Assembly: GCA_024637155.1 (NCBI GenBank)
Contig: JAGXFR010000047.1
Location: 1-55,312, forward strand
DNA from: Burkholderiaceae bacterium
GTDB lineage: Bacteria > Pseudomonadota > Gammaproteobacteria > Burkholderiales > Burkholderiaceae_E
Direction of reading: 5' to 3'
DNA: 55,312 nt
The position numbers were made by a program, and so were the translations under genes. Shown piece after piece: positions 45,439 through 54,129 of this stretch (positions are counted from its first letter, which is position 1; every line of letters begins with the position of its first letter). The notes beneath the pieces are model-generated. The model saw nothing but the letters and a program-made list of their open reading frames with translations. It did no database searches and was not told where the DNA came from.

Positions 45439-45881
45439 GCGCAGGCGTGCCGAAACCGGGTCGCGCCGACGCGCCCTCGTCCCCTGCCGCCGCGCCGGCG
45501 GGGGACTGGATCGGGCAGCTGCGCTGGAATGACGCGGGGCTGGTGGCGGCGATCGCACAGGACGCGGCGAGCGGCACGGTGCTGATGCTGGCCTGGATGA
45601 ACCGGGAGGCACTCGAGCTGACCGTCGCCAGCGGCCGTGCCGTCTACTGGTCGCGCTCGCGCGGCAGGCTCTGGCGCAAGGGCGAAGAGTCGGGCAACTT
45701 CCAGATCGTGCGCGAGATCCGCCTCGACTGCGACGGTGACGCAGTGCTCCTGCAGGTCGAGCAGGAGGGAGGGGTCGCGTGTCACACGGGGCGCGAGTCC
45801 TGCTTCTACAATCGGCTCGACGATGCGCGTTGGATCGCTGTCGAACCCGTGCTGATCGATCCACGGAGGCTCTACCGGTGA
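45435..45881 (+). CDS. hisI: Phosphoribosyl-AMP cyclohydrolase
   Basis: A 148-residue single-function HisI that opens the adenine ring of PR-AMP. The metal-binding signature is [16 protein letters not shown] plus [28 protein letters not shown] and [18 protein letters not shown] are also conserved. The N-terminal 30 residues are Ala/Pro-rich and unconserved. Start is the GTG overlapping the hisF stop. HisE is a separate gene overlapping its stop. Confidence 0.95.
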   Translation: MSAGVPKPGRADAPSSPAAAPAGDWIGQLRWNDAGLVAAIAQDAASGTVLMLAWMNREALELTVASGRAVYWSRSRGRLWRKGEESGNFQIVREIRLDCDGDAVLLQVEQEGGVACHTGRESCFYNRLDDARWIAVEPVLIDPRRLYR

Positions 45882-46243
45882 GCGACAGGAAAGCGCAGGA
45901 ATTGTCGGCGCCGGACGTGCTGGCGCGGCTCGCGGACGTGCTCGAGGCGCGCCGGGCGGCCGACCCGGGTTCGTCCTATGCGGCGCGGCTCTTCGAGCGC
46001 GGCACCGACGCGATCCTCAAGAAGGTGGGCGAGGAGGCGACCGAGGTGGTGATGGCCGCGAAGGACGGCGCGCCCGAGCGCATCGTCGCCGAAACGGCGG
46101 ACCTGTGGTTTCACACGATGATCCTGCTGACGCACTTCGGGCTGCGCCCGGCGGACGTGCTCGCCGAGCTCGAGCGCCGGGAAGGCCAGTCGGGACTCGA
46201 CGAGAAGGCGCTGCGGGGCGCGCGCGGCGCGGCCGGCGAGTAG
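45878..46243 (+). CDS. hisE: Phosphoribosyl-ATP diphosphatase
   Basis: A 121-residue MazG-like all-alpha diphosphatase converting PR-ATP to PR-AMP. Conserved: [31 protein letters not shown] with the metal-binding Glu residues, and [13 protein letters not shown] with the later Asp. The GTG start overlaps the hisI TGA. It is the last gene of the operon. Confidence 0.95.
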   Translation: MSDRKAQELSAPDVLARLADVLEARRAADPGSSYAARLFERGTDAILKKVGEEATEVVMAAKDGAPERIVAETADLWFHTMILLTHFGLRPADVLAELERREGQSGLDEKALRGARGAAGE

Positions 46244-46316
46244 GCGCAACCGGAAATCCGCGCGCCGTCCGCGCTGCCGTGGGGGCGCGACATTTCCACA
46301 ACAGGGGGCAGCCACG

Positions 46317-46679
46317 ATGGGCAATGCGAGCGACGATTGCATCTTCTGCCGGATCAGCCGGGGCGAGATTCCGTGCCGCAAGGTGTACGAGGACGACGAG
46401 ATTCTCGCCTTCCACGACATCAACCCGAGCGCGCCGGTTCACTTCATGGTGATCCCGAAGATGCACCTCGAGAACCTCTACGACGCGGACCTCGCGCACC
46501 AGGAACTGCTCGGCAGGATGATGGGGCGCCTCGGTCAGCTGGCCCGCGAACAGGGGGCCACGGACGGCTTCCGGGTGGTGATCAACAACGGTCGGGTCGG
46601 CAGGCAGGAGGTGTATCATCTTCATATGCACGTGCTCGGAGGCCCGGAGCGTCTTGGCTCGGGAATGAATCGCACGTAG
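46317..46679 (+). CDS. hinT: HIT-family purine nucleoside phosphoramidase
   Basis: A 120-residue HinT-like hydrolase of AMP-linked phosphoramidates. The N-terminus [20 protein letters not shown] and the histidine triad HLHMHVLGG near residue 101 (catalytic middle His) are clear. The location directly after hisE and before tatA is standard in Betaproteobacteria. Confidence 0.95.
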   Translation: MGNASDDCIFCRISRGEIPCRKVYEDDEILAFHDINPSAPVHFMVIPKMHLENLYDADLAHQELLGRMMGRLGQLAREQGATDGFRVVINNGRVGRQEVYHLHMHVLGGPERLGSGMNRT

Positions 46680-46695
46680 AACGGAGTGGAACGTC

Positions 46696-46908
46696 ATGGG
46701 TTCTTTCAGTATCTGGCACTGGCTGATCGTGCTGGTCATCGTCATGCTGGTCTTCGGGACCAAGAAACTGCGCAACATCGGCTCGGACCTGGGCGGCGCG
46801 GTCAAGGGGTTCAAGGAAGGCATCAAGGAAGGCACCGAGAAGGCGAGTACCTCGGAGGGCGCCGCGTCGAACAAGACGATCGACGTCGACGCCAAAGAAA
46901 AACTCTGA
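46696..46908 (+). CDS. tatA: Twin-arginine translocase subunit TatA
   Basis: A 70-residue TatA. One transmembrane helix ([16 protein letters not shown]) starts at residue 5, followed by the TatA hinge [23 protein letters not shown] amphipathic helix and a charged tail. It oligomerises to let folded proteins pass. The ATG is 16 bases after the hinT stop. Confidence 0.95.
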   Translation: MGSFSIWHWLIVLVIVMLVFGTKKLRNIGSDLGGAVKGFKEGIKEGTEKASTSEGAASNKTIDVDAKEKL

Positions 46909-47013
46909 CGCAACAGCGCGCACCCCGGTGGGCGCGTCTTTGTCGCGTCCGGCTTGTCGAGCGGCCTCAACGGGTCGCTCGTTGCATTTCTGAGCGCTGA
47001 TTCCCGAGCCCCG

Positions 47014-47451
47014 ATGTTTGATATTGCCTTCACCGAACTGCTGATCGCCGCGCTCATCGCGCTGATCGTGCTCGGGCCCGACCGGCTGCCGAAACTGGCG
47101 CGGCAGGCCGGCGAGTGGCTCGGCAAGATCCAGCGCTACGTGAACGACGTGAAGTCCGATGTCGGGCGCCAGATGGAGCTCGAGGAACTGCGCAAGATGC
47201 AGACCGAGATCACCGAAGTTGCCCAGGAACTGAAGTCCGGCGTCGAGAAGAGTGTGGGCGAGGCGCGCAAGGAGATCGAGGATCTCAACGTCGCGGCTGA
47301 CGCGGACCCGGGGGCAGCCGCGGCGCCCGACTGGCAGAGCGTCTACACCGTGCGCCGCACCCGTGACCGGATTCGCGAGCGGCGCGAGGAGCGTGAGGCC
47401 GGGCTTGGGCGCAAGCGGCGCAAGCTGCCCCATCGGCAGGACCACACATGA
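47014..47451 (+). CDS. tatB: Twin-arginine translocase subunit TatB
   Basis: A 145-residue TatB: the conserved MFDIAFTELLIAALIALIVLGP-type N-terminal helix with Glu8, then PDRLPKLARQAGEW and a long charged amphipathic/coiled-coil region, with an Arg-rich C-terminus. TatB binds the signal peptide with TatC. I chose the ATG at 47014, which is the invariant start of the family; a start at 46954 would add 20 residues before the helix. The stop overlaps the tatC ATG. Confidence 0.95.
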   Translation: MFDIAFTELLIAALIALIVLGPDRLPKLARQAGEWLGKIQRYVNDVKSDVGRQMELEELRKMQTEITEVAQELKSGVEKSVGEARKEIEDLNVAADADPGAAAAPDWQSVYTVRRTRDRIRERREEREAGLGRKRRKLPHRQDHT

Positions 47452-48215
47452 GCGAGCAGGAAAGCTTTCTCTCGCACCTGGTCGAGTTGCGCGACCGGCT
47501 GATCAAGTCGCTGCTGGTCGTGCTGGTCCTCTTCTTCGCCTGTTTCTACTTTTCGGGCGAGATCATGAAGTTCCTCTCGCTCCCGCTCTATCAGGCGCTG
47601 CCGGAGGGAAGCCGGCCGATCTTCACCGACCAGGCAGGGGCCTTCTTCACGCTCACCAAGGTCGCGTTCGTCTCGGCGGTTCTGCTGGCGCTGCCGTGGA
47701 TCCTGTACCAGGCCTGGGCCTTCGTTGCGCCGGGACTCTACGAGCACGAGCGCCGTTTCGCGCTGCCGCTGATCGTCTCGAGCGTGTTCTTCCTGCTCGT
47801 CGGGATCGCGTTTGCCTACATCTTCGTGTTGCCGGCCGCGTACAAGTTCTTCATCTCGATGTCCTCGCGCACCGGCGCGGAGACGCTGCAGGACCTGCAG
47901 AAATACTGGGATTTCACGCTGGCGATCTTCTTTGGCTTCGGCCTGACCTTCGAGGTGCCGGTCGTGCAGATGCTGCTTCTCAAGACCGGCATCGTCAGCC
48001 TCGAGCAGATGAAGGCGGCGCGGCGCTACGTGGTGGTCGCGGCCTTCGTGGTCGCGGCCGTGCTCACGCCGCCGGACGTGATTTCGCAGTTCATGCTCGC
48101 GATCCCGCTGATCCTGCTCTACGAAATGGGCATCCAGTTCGGCCGTCTGGTCAAGGCGCGCAGCCGCAAGGACGAAGTGGAAGTGCCGAAGTCCGAGGTC
48201 GAAAAACCGTCCTGA
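47448..48215 (+). CDS. tatC: Twin-arginine translocase subunit TatC
   Basis: A 255-residue membrane protein with six helices. SFLSHLVELRDRLIKSLL is the conserved N-terminal twin-Arg signal-binding region; FVAPGLYEHERRFALPLI and FGFGLTFEVPVV (with the conserved Glu) are characteristic. TatC is the receptor for twin-Arg signal peptides. A likely local substrate is the Rieske protein PetA at 50422. Confidence 0.96.
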   Translation: MSEQESFLSHLVELRDRLIKSLLVVLVLFFACFYFSGEIMKFLSLPLYQALPEGSRPIFTDQAGAFFTLTKVAFVSAVLLALPWILYQAWAFVAPGLYEHERRFALPLIVSSVFFLLVGIAFAYIFVLPAAYKFFISMSSRTGAETLQDLQKYWDFTLAIFFGFGLTFEVPVVQMLLLKTGIVSLEQMKAARRYVVVAAFVVAAVLTPPDVISQFMLAIPLILLYEMGIQFGRLVKARSRKDEVEVPKSEVEKPS

Positions 48216-48244
48216 GCGAGCGCGCGCACGGCGGCGAAGGCGTT

Positions 48245-49426
48245 TCAGCGCGCGCGCCGCTCCTGCGGCGGAGGGCGCTTGCCCACCACGATGCGCAGTT
48301 CGATTTCTTCCCGCTCACGCACGAAGCGAAAGGGGGCGGTGGTCCCCGGCGCCAGCTTGGCAATGGCATTGAGCATCGCCGCAGTGTTGGCCACCGGACG
48401 GCCGTCGACCTCGATCAGGATGTCCCGGACACGCACCCCGGCGCGTTCGGCCGGCCCGTTGCGCCGCACGCCCGCGATCACCACCCCTTCCTTGCGCGGC
48501 AGTCGGAACGCTTCGGCCAGTTCGGGGGTGACATCCTGCGGTTCGACGCCGATGAATCCGCGGGTGACCGTGCCGTCGTGAATCAATTGCTCCATCACCT
48601 GCTGAGCGGTGCTCACCGGCGTCGCGAAGCCGATGCCCAGCGAGCCGCCGCTTTGCGAGTAGATCGCCGTATTGATGCCCAGCAGGCGCCCCGTCGCATC
48701 GACCAGTGCGCCGCCGGAGTTGCCGGGATTGATCGCCGCGTCGGTCTGGATGAAATTCTCGAAGGTGTTGATGCCAAGCTGGTTGCGGCCGAGCGCACTG
48801 ATGATGCCCATGGTCACGGTCTGGCCGACGCCAAAGGGGTTGCCGATCGCGAGCACCACGTCCCCGACCTTGGCATCGTCGGCCGCGGCAAAGGCGATCG
48901 CGGGCAAGCCGCGCAATCCGGTGCGCAGCACCGCAAGGTCGGTCTCCGGGTCACCGCCGACGAGCTCGGCCCGGGTGCGGCGTCCGTCCGAGAGCAGCAC
49001 CTCGATCTCGTCGGCGGATTCCACCACATGGTGGTTCGTGAGGATCAGCCCGTCGGCCGATACGATCACCCCCGAGCCCAGGCTGAAGTTCTCCTGGCGC
49101 TGTGCGTAGGGATTGTCGAGGAAGCGCTGATACAGCGGGTTGTTGCGAAACGGATGGTCGCTCGCTCCGCTCGCCTTGCTCGTGAAGATGTTCACCACCG
49201 ACGGGATCGCGCGCTGGGCGGCGGCGCTGTATGACAGAATGGGATTCTGCCGCGCACCGTCCGGCGCTGGCGCCGGGGTCGCCGGGCCCGCGGACGGAGC
49301 CGGGAGGCGGGGAGCGCTCGTGTCGCGCGCGGGCAGCCACTCGGGGCGCAGCGTCGCAACGACAAACAGCAGCGCAAGGACCACGACAACGGCCTGCGCG
49401 AAGGTCAACCAGAGCTTTCTGAGCAT
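48245..49426 (-). CDS. DegS-like membrane-anchored serine protease (S1C)
   Basis: A 393-residue HtrA-family protease. One N-terminal transmembrane helix (about residues 7-25, LTFAQAVVVVLALLFVVA) anchors it. A Pro/Ala linker leads to the trypsin-like domain with catalytic His in LTNHHVVESADE, Asp in PETDLAVL and Ser in NPGNSGGALVD. A single PDZ domain (about 290-385) follows. One PDZ plus anchor is the DegS layout, as opposed to DegP with two. No rseA gene is nearby. The ATG at 49426 is chosen since the anchor begins right there; upstream TTG codons are alternatives. Confidence 0.9.
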   Translation of the reverse strand: MLRKLWLTFAQAVVVVLALLFVVATLRPEWLPARDTSAPRLPAPSAGPATPAPAPDGARQNPILSYSAAAQRAIPSVVNIFTSKASGASDHPFRNNPLYQRFLDNPYAQRQENFSLGSGVIVSADGLILTNHHVVESADEIEVLLSDGRRTRAELVGGDPETDLAVLRTGLRGLPAIAFAAADDAKVGDVVLAIGNPFGVGQTVTMGIISALGRNQLGINTFENFIQTDAAINPGNSGGALVDATGRLLGINTAIYSQSGGSLGIGFATPVSTAQQVMEQLIHDGTVTRGFIGVEPQDVTPELAEAFRLPRKEGVVIAGVRRNGPAERAGVRVRDILIEVDGRPVANTAAMLNAIAKLAPGTTAPFRFVREREEIELRIVVGKRPPPQERRAR

Positions 49427-50207
49427 GAAAACGGCAGACAAGGATTTGCGGGGGAAGGCGGTTTCACGCAACGCGCTCGGGCAGGCCTTCGACGAACTGC
49501 TCGAGCCGGGGCGTTTCGATGATTATTGCCCAAACGGGCTGCAGGTGGAAGGAAGGGCGCAGGTGCGCCGGCTCTCGAGCGCCGTCACCGCGAGCGCGGC
49601 GGCGATTCGCGGCGCGGCCGCCCTCGGTGCGGATGCGCTGGTCGTGCACCATGGTTTCTTCTGGAAGGGCGAAGACCCCTGCCTCACGGGAACGCGTATT
49701 CAGCGAATCCGGTTGCTCATCGAGCACGGGATCAACCTCTTTGCCTACCATCTGCCGCTCGACGCCCATCCCGATGTCGGCAACAACGCCTGCCTTGCCC
49801 GGGTGCTCGACTGGGCGGTCGATGAGCGCGTCGGAACGAACGGGCTGCTCTGGATGGGAAGGCTCGCGCGCGACGCCACGGCGGCAAGCCTCGGCGCGCA
49901 TCTGCGCCGCCGACTCGGTCGCGCTCCGCTCGCGGTGGGCGCGCTCGAACGGCCGATCCGGCGGGTGGCGTGGTGCACGGGCGCCGCGCAGGACCTGCTC
50001 GAGGAGGCGATCGCCCACGGCGCCGACGCCTTCGTGAGCGGCGAGATCTCGGAGCGCACCACCCACCTGGCGCGCGAGGCCGGTGTCGTCTACTTCGCCG
50101 CCGGCCACCACGCCACCGAGCGCCATGGCGTGCAGGCACTCGGCGAAGCCGTGGCGGCACGGCTGGGCATCGCACACCGTTTCGTCGAGGACGACAACCC
50201 GGTCTGA
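49425..50207 (+). CDS. Nif3/YbgI family dinuclear metal-binding protein
   Basis: A 260-residue Nif3-like protein (GTP cyclohydrolase I type 2 homologue). Metal ligands: VVHHGFFWKG, HLPLDAHPDVGNN and the C-terminal GHHATERHG with conserved His and Glu. FDDYCPNGLQVEG is typical of the N-terminus. The family has a two-metal centre and unresolved function. The start is uncertain: the ATG at 49425 overlaps the ATG of the divergent protease gene (shared CATG), and a TTG at 49446 is another option; neither has a good ribosome binding site. Confidence 0.88.
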   Translation: MKTADKDLRGKAVSRNALGQAFDELLEPGRFDDYCPNGLQVEGRAQVRRLSSAVTASAAAIRGAAALGADALVVHHGFFWKGEDPCLTGTRIQRIRLLIEHGINLFAYHLPLDAHPDVGNNACLARVLDWAVDERVGTNGLLWMGRLARDATAASLGAHLRRRLGRAPLAVGALERPIRRVAWCTGAAQDLLEEAIAHGADAFVSGEISERTTHLAREAGVVYFAAGHHATERHGVQALGEAVAARLGIAHRFVEDDNPV

Positions 50208-50229
50208 GCGCCGGTGCGTGCCAAAAGGC

Positions 50230-50259
50230 TTGAATTTCGCAAGCCTGCTCCAGTACAGT
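50230..50259 (+). promoter_or_regulatory. petA: Candidate sigma-70 promoter for petABC
   Basis: TTGAAT (50230-50235) and TACAGT (50254-50259) are spaced by 18 bases, each matching 4 of 6 consensus positions. The -35 sits in a 7-base inverted repeat (AGGCTTG/CAAGCCT, 50226-50246). Transcription would start about 50266, some 155 bases before the petA ATG. Confidence 0.4.
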
Positions 50260-50383
50260 GGGCCGCTGGAACTCCGGCCGGCCGCGTTCGGCGCGACGCG
50301 GCGCAACGCAACGCGCGGCGGCGCGGGCGCATCGCGCGGGGGCGAATCATCCCTGCCGCAAGAGGGGTGCCCGGCAGGCGGGG

Positions 50384-50389
50384 TAAAAT
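50384..50389 (+). promoter_or_regulatory. petA: Second candidate -10 (TAAAAT) before petA
   Basis: TAAAAT in the context GCGGGGTAAAATGCAAGG would give a leader of about 26 bases to the ATG at 50422. The same context is seen before mlaF. There is no clear -35. Confidence 0.35.
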
Positions 50390-50421
50390 GCAAGGTTTTG
50401 TTAATCGGCGGGGCGACAACG

Positions 50422-51027
50422 ATGGGCGATTCGGAAAAGAAGATGGATTCTTCTCGGCGCACCGCGATTGCGGTCACCTGCGCGCTGGGCGCGGTCGGCG
50501 GAGCCACGGTCGCCGTCCCGTTCGTGCGCAGCTTCGAGCCCTCCGAGCGTGCCAAGGCAGCGGGCGCCCCGGTCGAGGTGGACATCGGTGCGCTGCAACC
50601 CGGTGAACTCATGCGCGTCGAGTGGCGGGGAAAACCGGTATGGGTCGTGCGGCGCACGCCGGAGATGCTCGCCTCGCTCAAGAATACGGACGCGCAGCTT
50701 GCCGACCCGAATTCGCAGCGACGCGCCTATCCGACACCGGAGTATGCGAAAAACGAGTACCGGTCAATCAAGCCCGAGTACCTCGTGGTCGTGGGGATCT
50801 GCACGCATCTCGGTTGCTCACCATCGGAACGTTTCACCCCGGGCCCGCAACCCTCGCTTCCCGACGACTGGCAGGGCGGTTTCCTGTGCGCATGCCACGG
50901 ATCGACCTTCGATCTGGCGGGCCGCGTGTTCAAGAACAAGCCGGCTCCGGACAATCTCCAAGTCCCGCCGTACGAATTTGTTTCGAGCACCCGTTTGTTG
51001 ATCGGCCGGGACAGCAGCACGTCCTGA
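50422..51027 (+). CDS. petA: Cytochrome bc1 Rieske iron-sulfur subunit
   Basis: A 201-residue Rieske protein. The N-terminus has a twin-arginine-type signal anchor (SSRRTAIAVTCALGAVGGATVAV), so export is probably by Tat, whose genes lie 3-4 kb upstream. The soluble domain holds the 2Fe-2S cluster in CTHLGCS and CACHGSTFD boxes. It transfers electrons from ubiquinol at the Qo site to cytochrome c1. The start ATG follows a GGCGGGG stretch. Confidence 0.96.
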   Translation: MGDSEKKMDSSRRTAIAVTCALGAVGGATVAVPFVRSFEPSERAKAAGAPVEVDIGALQPGELMRVEWRGKPVWVVRRTPEMLASLKNTDAQLADPNSQRRAYPTPEYAKNEYRSIKPEYLVVVGICTHLGCSPSERFTPGPQPSLPDDWQGGFLCACHGSTFDLAGRVFKNKPAPDNLQVPPYEFVSSTRLLIGRDSSTS

Positions 51028-51097
51028 TGCGCTCGAGCAGCGCCGGGGGCAATTCCCGGACGAAGCCGACAAGAACCCGTGACCTGACCCGAGGGGC

Positions 51098-52489
51098 ATG
51101 ACGATGGCGCAGGAAAATCAAGTGGAGACAACCGGCCTGCTGGGCTGGATCGATCAGCGTTTTCCGCTGACGAAACTGTACAAGGAGCACCTGTCCGAGT
51201 ACTACGCCCCGAAGAACTTCAACTTCTGGTACTTCTTCGGTTCGCTGGCGATGGTCGTGATGGGGCTGCAGATCCTCTCGGGGATCTTTCTGACGATGCA
51301 CTACAAGCCCGACGCCACGCTCGCCTTCTTCTCGGTCGAGTACATCATGCGCGACGTGCCGTGGGGCTGGCTGGTACGCTACCTGCACTCCACCGGCGCG
51401 TCGGCGTTCTTCATCGTCGTCTACCTGCACATGTTTCGCGGCCTGCTCTACGGTTCGTACCGCAAACCGCGCGAACTGATCTGGATCCTCGGTTGCCTGC
51501 TCTTCCTGGTGCTCATGGCCGAGGCGTTCATGGGCTACCTGCTGCCGTGGGGGCAGATGTCCTTTTGGGGCGCGCAGGTGATCGTCAACATGTTCTCGGC
51601 GATCCCGTTCATCGGCCCCGAACTCTCGGTCTGGATCCGCGGCGACTTCGTGGTCTCCGACGCGACGCTCAACCGGTTCTTCGCTTTTCACGTTGCGCTG
51701 ATCCCCCTGGCTCTCGTCGGGCTGGTGGCCGCGCACATCATCGCGCTGCACGAGGTCGGGTCCAACAACCCCGACGGCATCGAAATCAAGGCCAACAAGG
51801 GCCCCGACGGCATCCCGGTCGACGGAATCCCGTTTCACCCCTACTACAGCGTTCACGACATTCTCGGCGTCGCCGTGTTTCTGGTGATTTTCTCGGCAGT
51901 GGTGTTCTTCGGGCCGGAGTTCGGCGGTTACTTCCTCGAGTACAACAACTTCATCCCGGCAAATCCCCTGAAGACTCCGGCGCACATCGCGCCCGTCTGG
52001 TATTTCACCCCCTTCTACTCGATCCTGCGCGCGATCACCGACGAGTTCATGTTCCTGTGGCTGATTCCGTACCTGGCGGCCTTCACCGTGCTGGTGTTGC
52101 TGACCTCGCGGAGCAAGGCCGCGAAGCTGGCCGCGGTGATGGTCACGGTCACGCTGTCGACGGGCTTCTTCGTGATCGACGCGAAGTTCTGGGGCGTCGT
52201 GGCGATGTTCGCTGCGGTGCTGATCCTCTTTGTGCTGCCCTGGCTCGACCGCAGCCCGGCCAAGTCGATGCGCTACCGGCCCCACTGGCACCTGAAGCTG
52301 CTGATCGTCTTTGCGGCGGTGTTCCTGGTTCTGGGCTACTTCGGCGTGCAGCCGGTCTCGCCGCTGGGCACGCTGCTCTCGCAGATCGGGACGCTGTTCT
52401 ACTTCGCGTTCTTCATGCTGATGCCCTGGTGGAGCACGATGGGCAGCTTTCGGCCCGTCCCCGACCGCCTGAGCTTCTCGGCACACTGA
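51098..52489 (+). CDS. petB: Cytochrome bc1 cytochrome b subunit
   Basis: A 463-residue cytochrome b with eight to nine transmembrane helices; the C-terminal extension of helices is fused, not split. Haem ligands form His-x13-His in HSTGASAFFIVVYLH and His-x14-His in FHVALIPLALVG...AAH. The Qo motif, normally Pro-Glu-Trp-Tyr, is Pro-Val-Trp-Tyr (in HIAPVWYFTPFY). Two starts are possible, ATG at 51098 and 51104; GAGGGG lies at 51091, which fits the second somewhat better. Confidence 0.96.
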   Translation: MTMAQENQVETTGLLGWIDQRFPLTKLYKEHLSEYYAPKNFNFWYFFGSLAMVVMGLQILSGIFLTMHYKPDATLAFFSVEYIMRDVPWGWLVRYLHSTGASAFFIVVYLHMFRGLLYGSYRKPRELIWILGCLLFLVLMAEAFMGYLLPWGQMSFWGAQVIVNMFSAIPFIGPELSVWIRGDFVVSDATLNRFFAFHVALIPLALVGLVAAHIIALHEVGSNNPDGIEIKANKGPDGIPVDGIPFHPYYSVHDILGVAVFLVIFSAVVFFGPEFGGYFLEYNNFIPANPLKTPAHIAPVWYFTPFYSILRAITDEFMFLWLIPYLAAFTVLVLLTSRSKAAKLAAVMVTVTLSTGFFVIDAKFWGVVAMFAAVLILFVLPWLDRSPAKSMRYRPHWHLKLLIVFAAVFLVLGYFGVQPVSPLGTLLSQIGTLFYFAFFMLMPWWSTMGSFRPVPDRLSFSAH

Positions 52490-52518
52490 GCCACGCCCGA
52501 AAAGCGCACTGGAGAGAA

Positions 52519-53406
52519 ATGAAGACCATGAGAAAAGCAATCGGACAGGTGGCGACGGGCGTGCTGATCGCCGTCGCCGCGACGCTGCCGCTCTCGGCCG
52601 GGGCGAGCGAGGCGGGTTTCCCGCTCGAGCGATTTCCGACCGAAAAGCTGAGCGACCAGGCCGCGCTGCAGAACGGGGCGCGGCTCTTCGTCAACTATTG
52701 TCTCAATTGCCACAGCGCCGAGGCGATGCGCTACAACCGCCTTGCGGATCTGGGACTCAGCGAGGAGCAGATTCGTTCCAACCTGCTCTTTGCGGCGGAG
52801 AAGACGGGCGAGCGGATGACCATCGCGATGCGGCCGGCCGACGCCAGGCAGTGGTTCGGCACGGTTCCGCCGGACCTGTCGCTGGTCGCGCGTGCGCGCT
52901 CGTCGGGCGCGGGTTCCGGTGCCGACTGGTTGTACACGTATCTGCGCTCCTATTACCGCGACGCGAGCCGCCCTTCGGGATGGAACAACGCCCTTTTCGA
53001 GAACGTCGGGATGCCGCACGTGTTCTGGGAGCTGCAGGGCAGCCGCGGAGCGACGATCGAGGACGTCCGGGCGCTCAAGGATGAGCAGACGGGCAAGATC
53101 ACCGGTTATTCGCGCACGCGGATCACCGTCGCGGCCGATGGCAGCCGCAGCGAAGTGACCGAGCCGGCCAAGGGCGAGCAAATCAAGGTCGGGCGCACGA
53201 TCAAGCTCCCCGCCGCCGAGGGCGGCAAGCTCGACCGGGCCGCATACGACAACACGGTAGCCGATCTTGTTGCATACCTGACCTACATGTCCGACCCGAG
53301 CGCGCGCACCCGCACGAGGGTCGGGGTCTGGGTGTTGCTGTTTCTGGGCCTGTTCACGGCGGCCGCCTGGTGGCTCAACCGGGTTTTCTGGAAGGACATC
53401 AAGTAG
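52519..53406 (+). CDS. petC: Cytochrome bc1 cytochrome c1 subunit
   Basis: A 295-residue cytochrome c1. A cleaved signal peptide (about residues 1-31, ending ATLPLSAGA) precedes the haem c site CLNCH near residue 61; the sixth ligand Met is in ENVGMPHVFW. A C-terminal transmembrane anchor (VGVWVLLFLGLFTAAAWWL) ends the protein. It accepts electrons from the Rieske protein. A GGAGAGAA ribosome binding site precedes the ATG at 52519. It completes petABC. Confidence 0.96.
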   Translation: MKTMRKAIGQVATGVLIAVAATLPLSAGASEAGFPLERFPTEKLSDQAALQNGARLFVNYCLNCHSAEAMRYNRLADLGLSEEQIRSNLLFAAEKTGERMTIAMRPADARQWFGTVPPDLSLVARARSSGAGSGADWLYTYLRSYYRDASRPSGWNNALFENVGMPHVFWELQGSRGATIEDVRALKDEQTGKITGYSRTRITVAADGSRSEVTEPAKGEQIKVGRTIKLPAAEGGKLDRAAYDNTVADLVAYLTYMSDPSARTRTRVGVWVLLFLGLFTAAAWWLNRVFWKDIK

Positions 53407-53462
53407 CGCCGCGCAAGAGATCCCGCCTGCCGGAAGCAGGAACCGGGCGCGGCGCGTAGAAT
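53407..53462 (+). promoter_or_regulatory. Inverted repeat and -10-like box between petC and sspA
   Basis: CGCCGCGC (53407-53414) pairs with GCGCGGCG (53447-53454) and encloses a smaller CCTGC/GCAGG hairpin, directly after the petC stop. There is no T-run, so it may be a 3' stabilising structure. TAGAAT at 53457-53462 is a candidate -10 for sspA, 43 bases before its ATG. Confidence 0.4.
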
Positions 53463-53504
53463 CGCGCCCCGACGACATACAACGATAAAGAGGAAACACC
53501 TGCC

Positions 53505-54119
53505 ATGATGGTTTTGTATTCCGGCACGACCTGCCCGTTCAGTCAGCGCTGCCGCTTCGTGCTGTTCGAGAAAGGGATGGACTTCGAGATTCGCGATGTC
53601 GATCTCTACAACAAGCCCGAGGACATCTCGATCATGAACCCCTACGCTCAGGTGCCGATCCTGGTCGAGCGGGATCTGATCCTGTACGAATCGAACATCA
53701 TCAACGAGTACATCGACGAGCGCTTTCCGCATCCGCAACTGATGCCGGCGGACCCGGTGATGCGCGCGCGGGCGAGGCTGTTCCTGTTCAATTTCGAGCG
53801 CGAACTCTTCTTCCATGTCCAGCAGCTCGAGCGGCGCGACCAGCAGCGCGATTCGGCCAAGATCCTCGAGCAGTCGCGGGTGCAGATCCGCGACCGGCTG
53901 ACCCAGCTCACGCCGATCTTCGTGAAGAACAAGCACATGCTGGGCGACGATTTCTCGATGCTCGACGTGGCGATCGCCCCGCTGTTGTGGCGGCTCGATC
54001 ACTACGGCATCGAAATGCCCAAGACGGCTGCGCCGCTGCTGCGCTACGCCGAGCGGCTCTTCTCGCGGCCGGCCTTCATCGAGGCGCTTACGCCCTCGGA
54101 GAAGGTGATGCGCCGCTGA
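53505..54119 (+). CDS. sspA: Stringent starvation protein A
   Basis: A 204-residue GST-fold protein that binds RNA polymerase. The thioredoxin-like N-terminus (MVLYSGTTCPFSQRCRFVLFEKG), NPYAQVPILVERD and the surface pocket Pro-His-Pro in ERFPHPQLMP, needed for transcriptional activity in E. coli SspA, are kept. A helical C-terminal domain follows. AAAGAGGAAA serves as ribosome binding site. SspB follows 10 bases after its stop. Confidence 0.95.
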   Translation: MMVLYSGTTCPFSQRCRFVLFEKGMDFEIRDVDLYNKPEDISIMNPYAQVPILVERDLILYESNIINEYIDERFPHPQLMPADPVMRARARLFLFNFERELFFHVQQLERRDQQRDSAKILEQSRVQIRDRLTQLTPIFVKNKHMLGDDFSMLDVAIAPLLWRLDHYGIEMPKTAAPLLRYAERLFSRPAFIEALTPSEKVMRR

Positions 54120-54129
54120 TGCGAATGCG

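Noticed and set aside
50226..50246. Inverted repeat AGGCTTG/CAAGCCT after the Nif3 gene as a terminator
   Set aside because: On the plus strand it has no T-run; a T-run exists only on the minus strand, where there is no gene to terminate.
50930..52540. A 536-codon minus-strand frame opposite cytochrome b
   Set aside because: Mirror of petB codon usage; the petB identification is secure.
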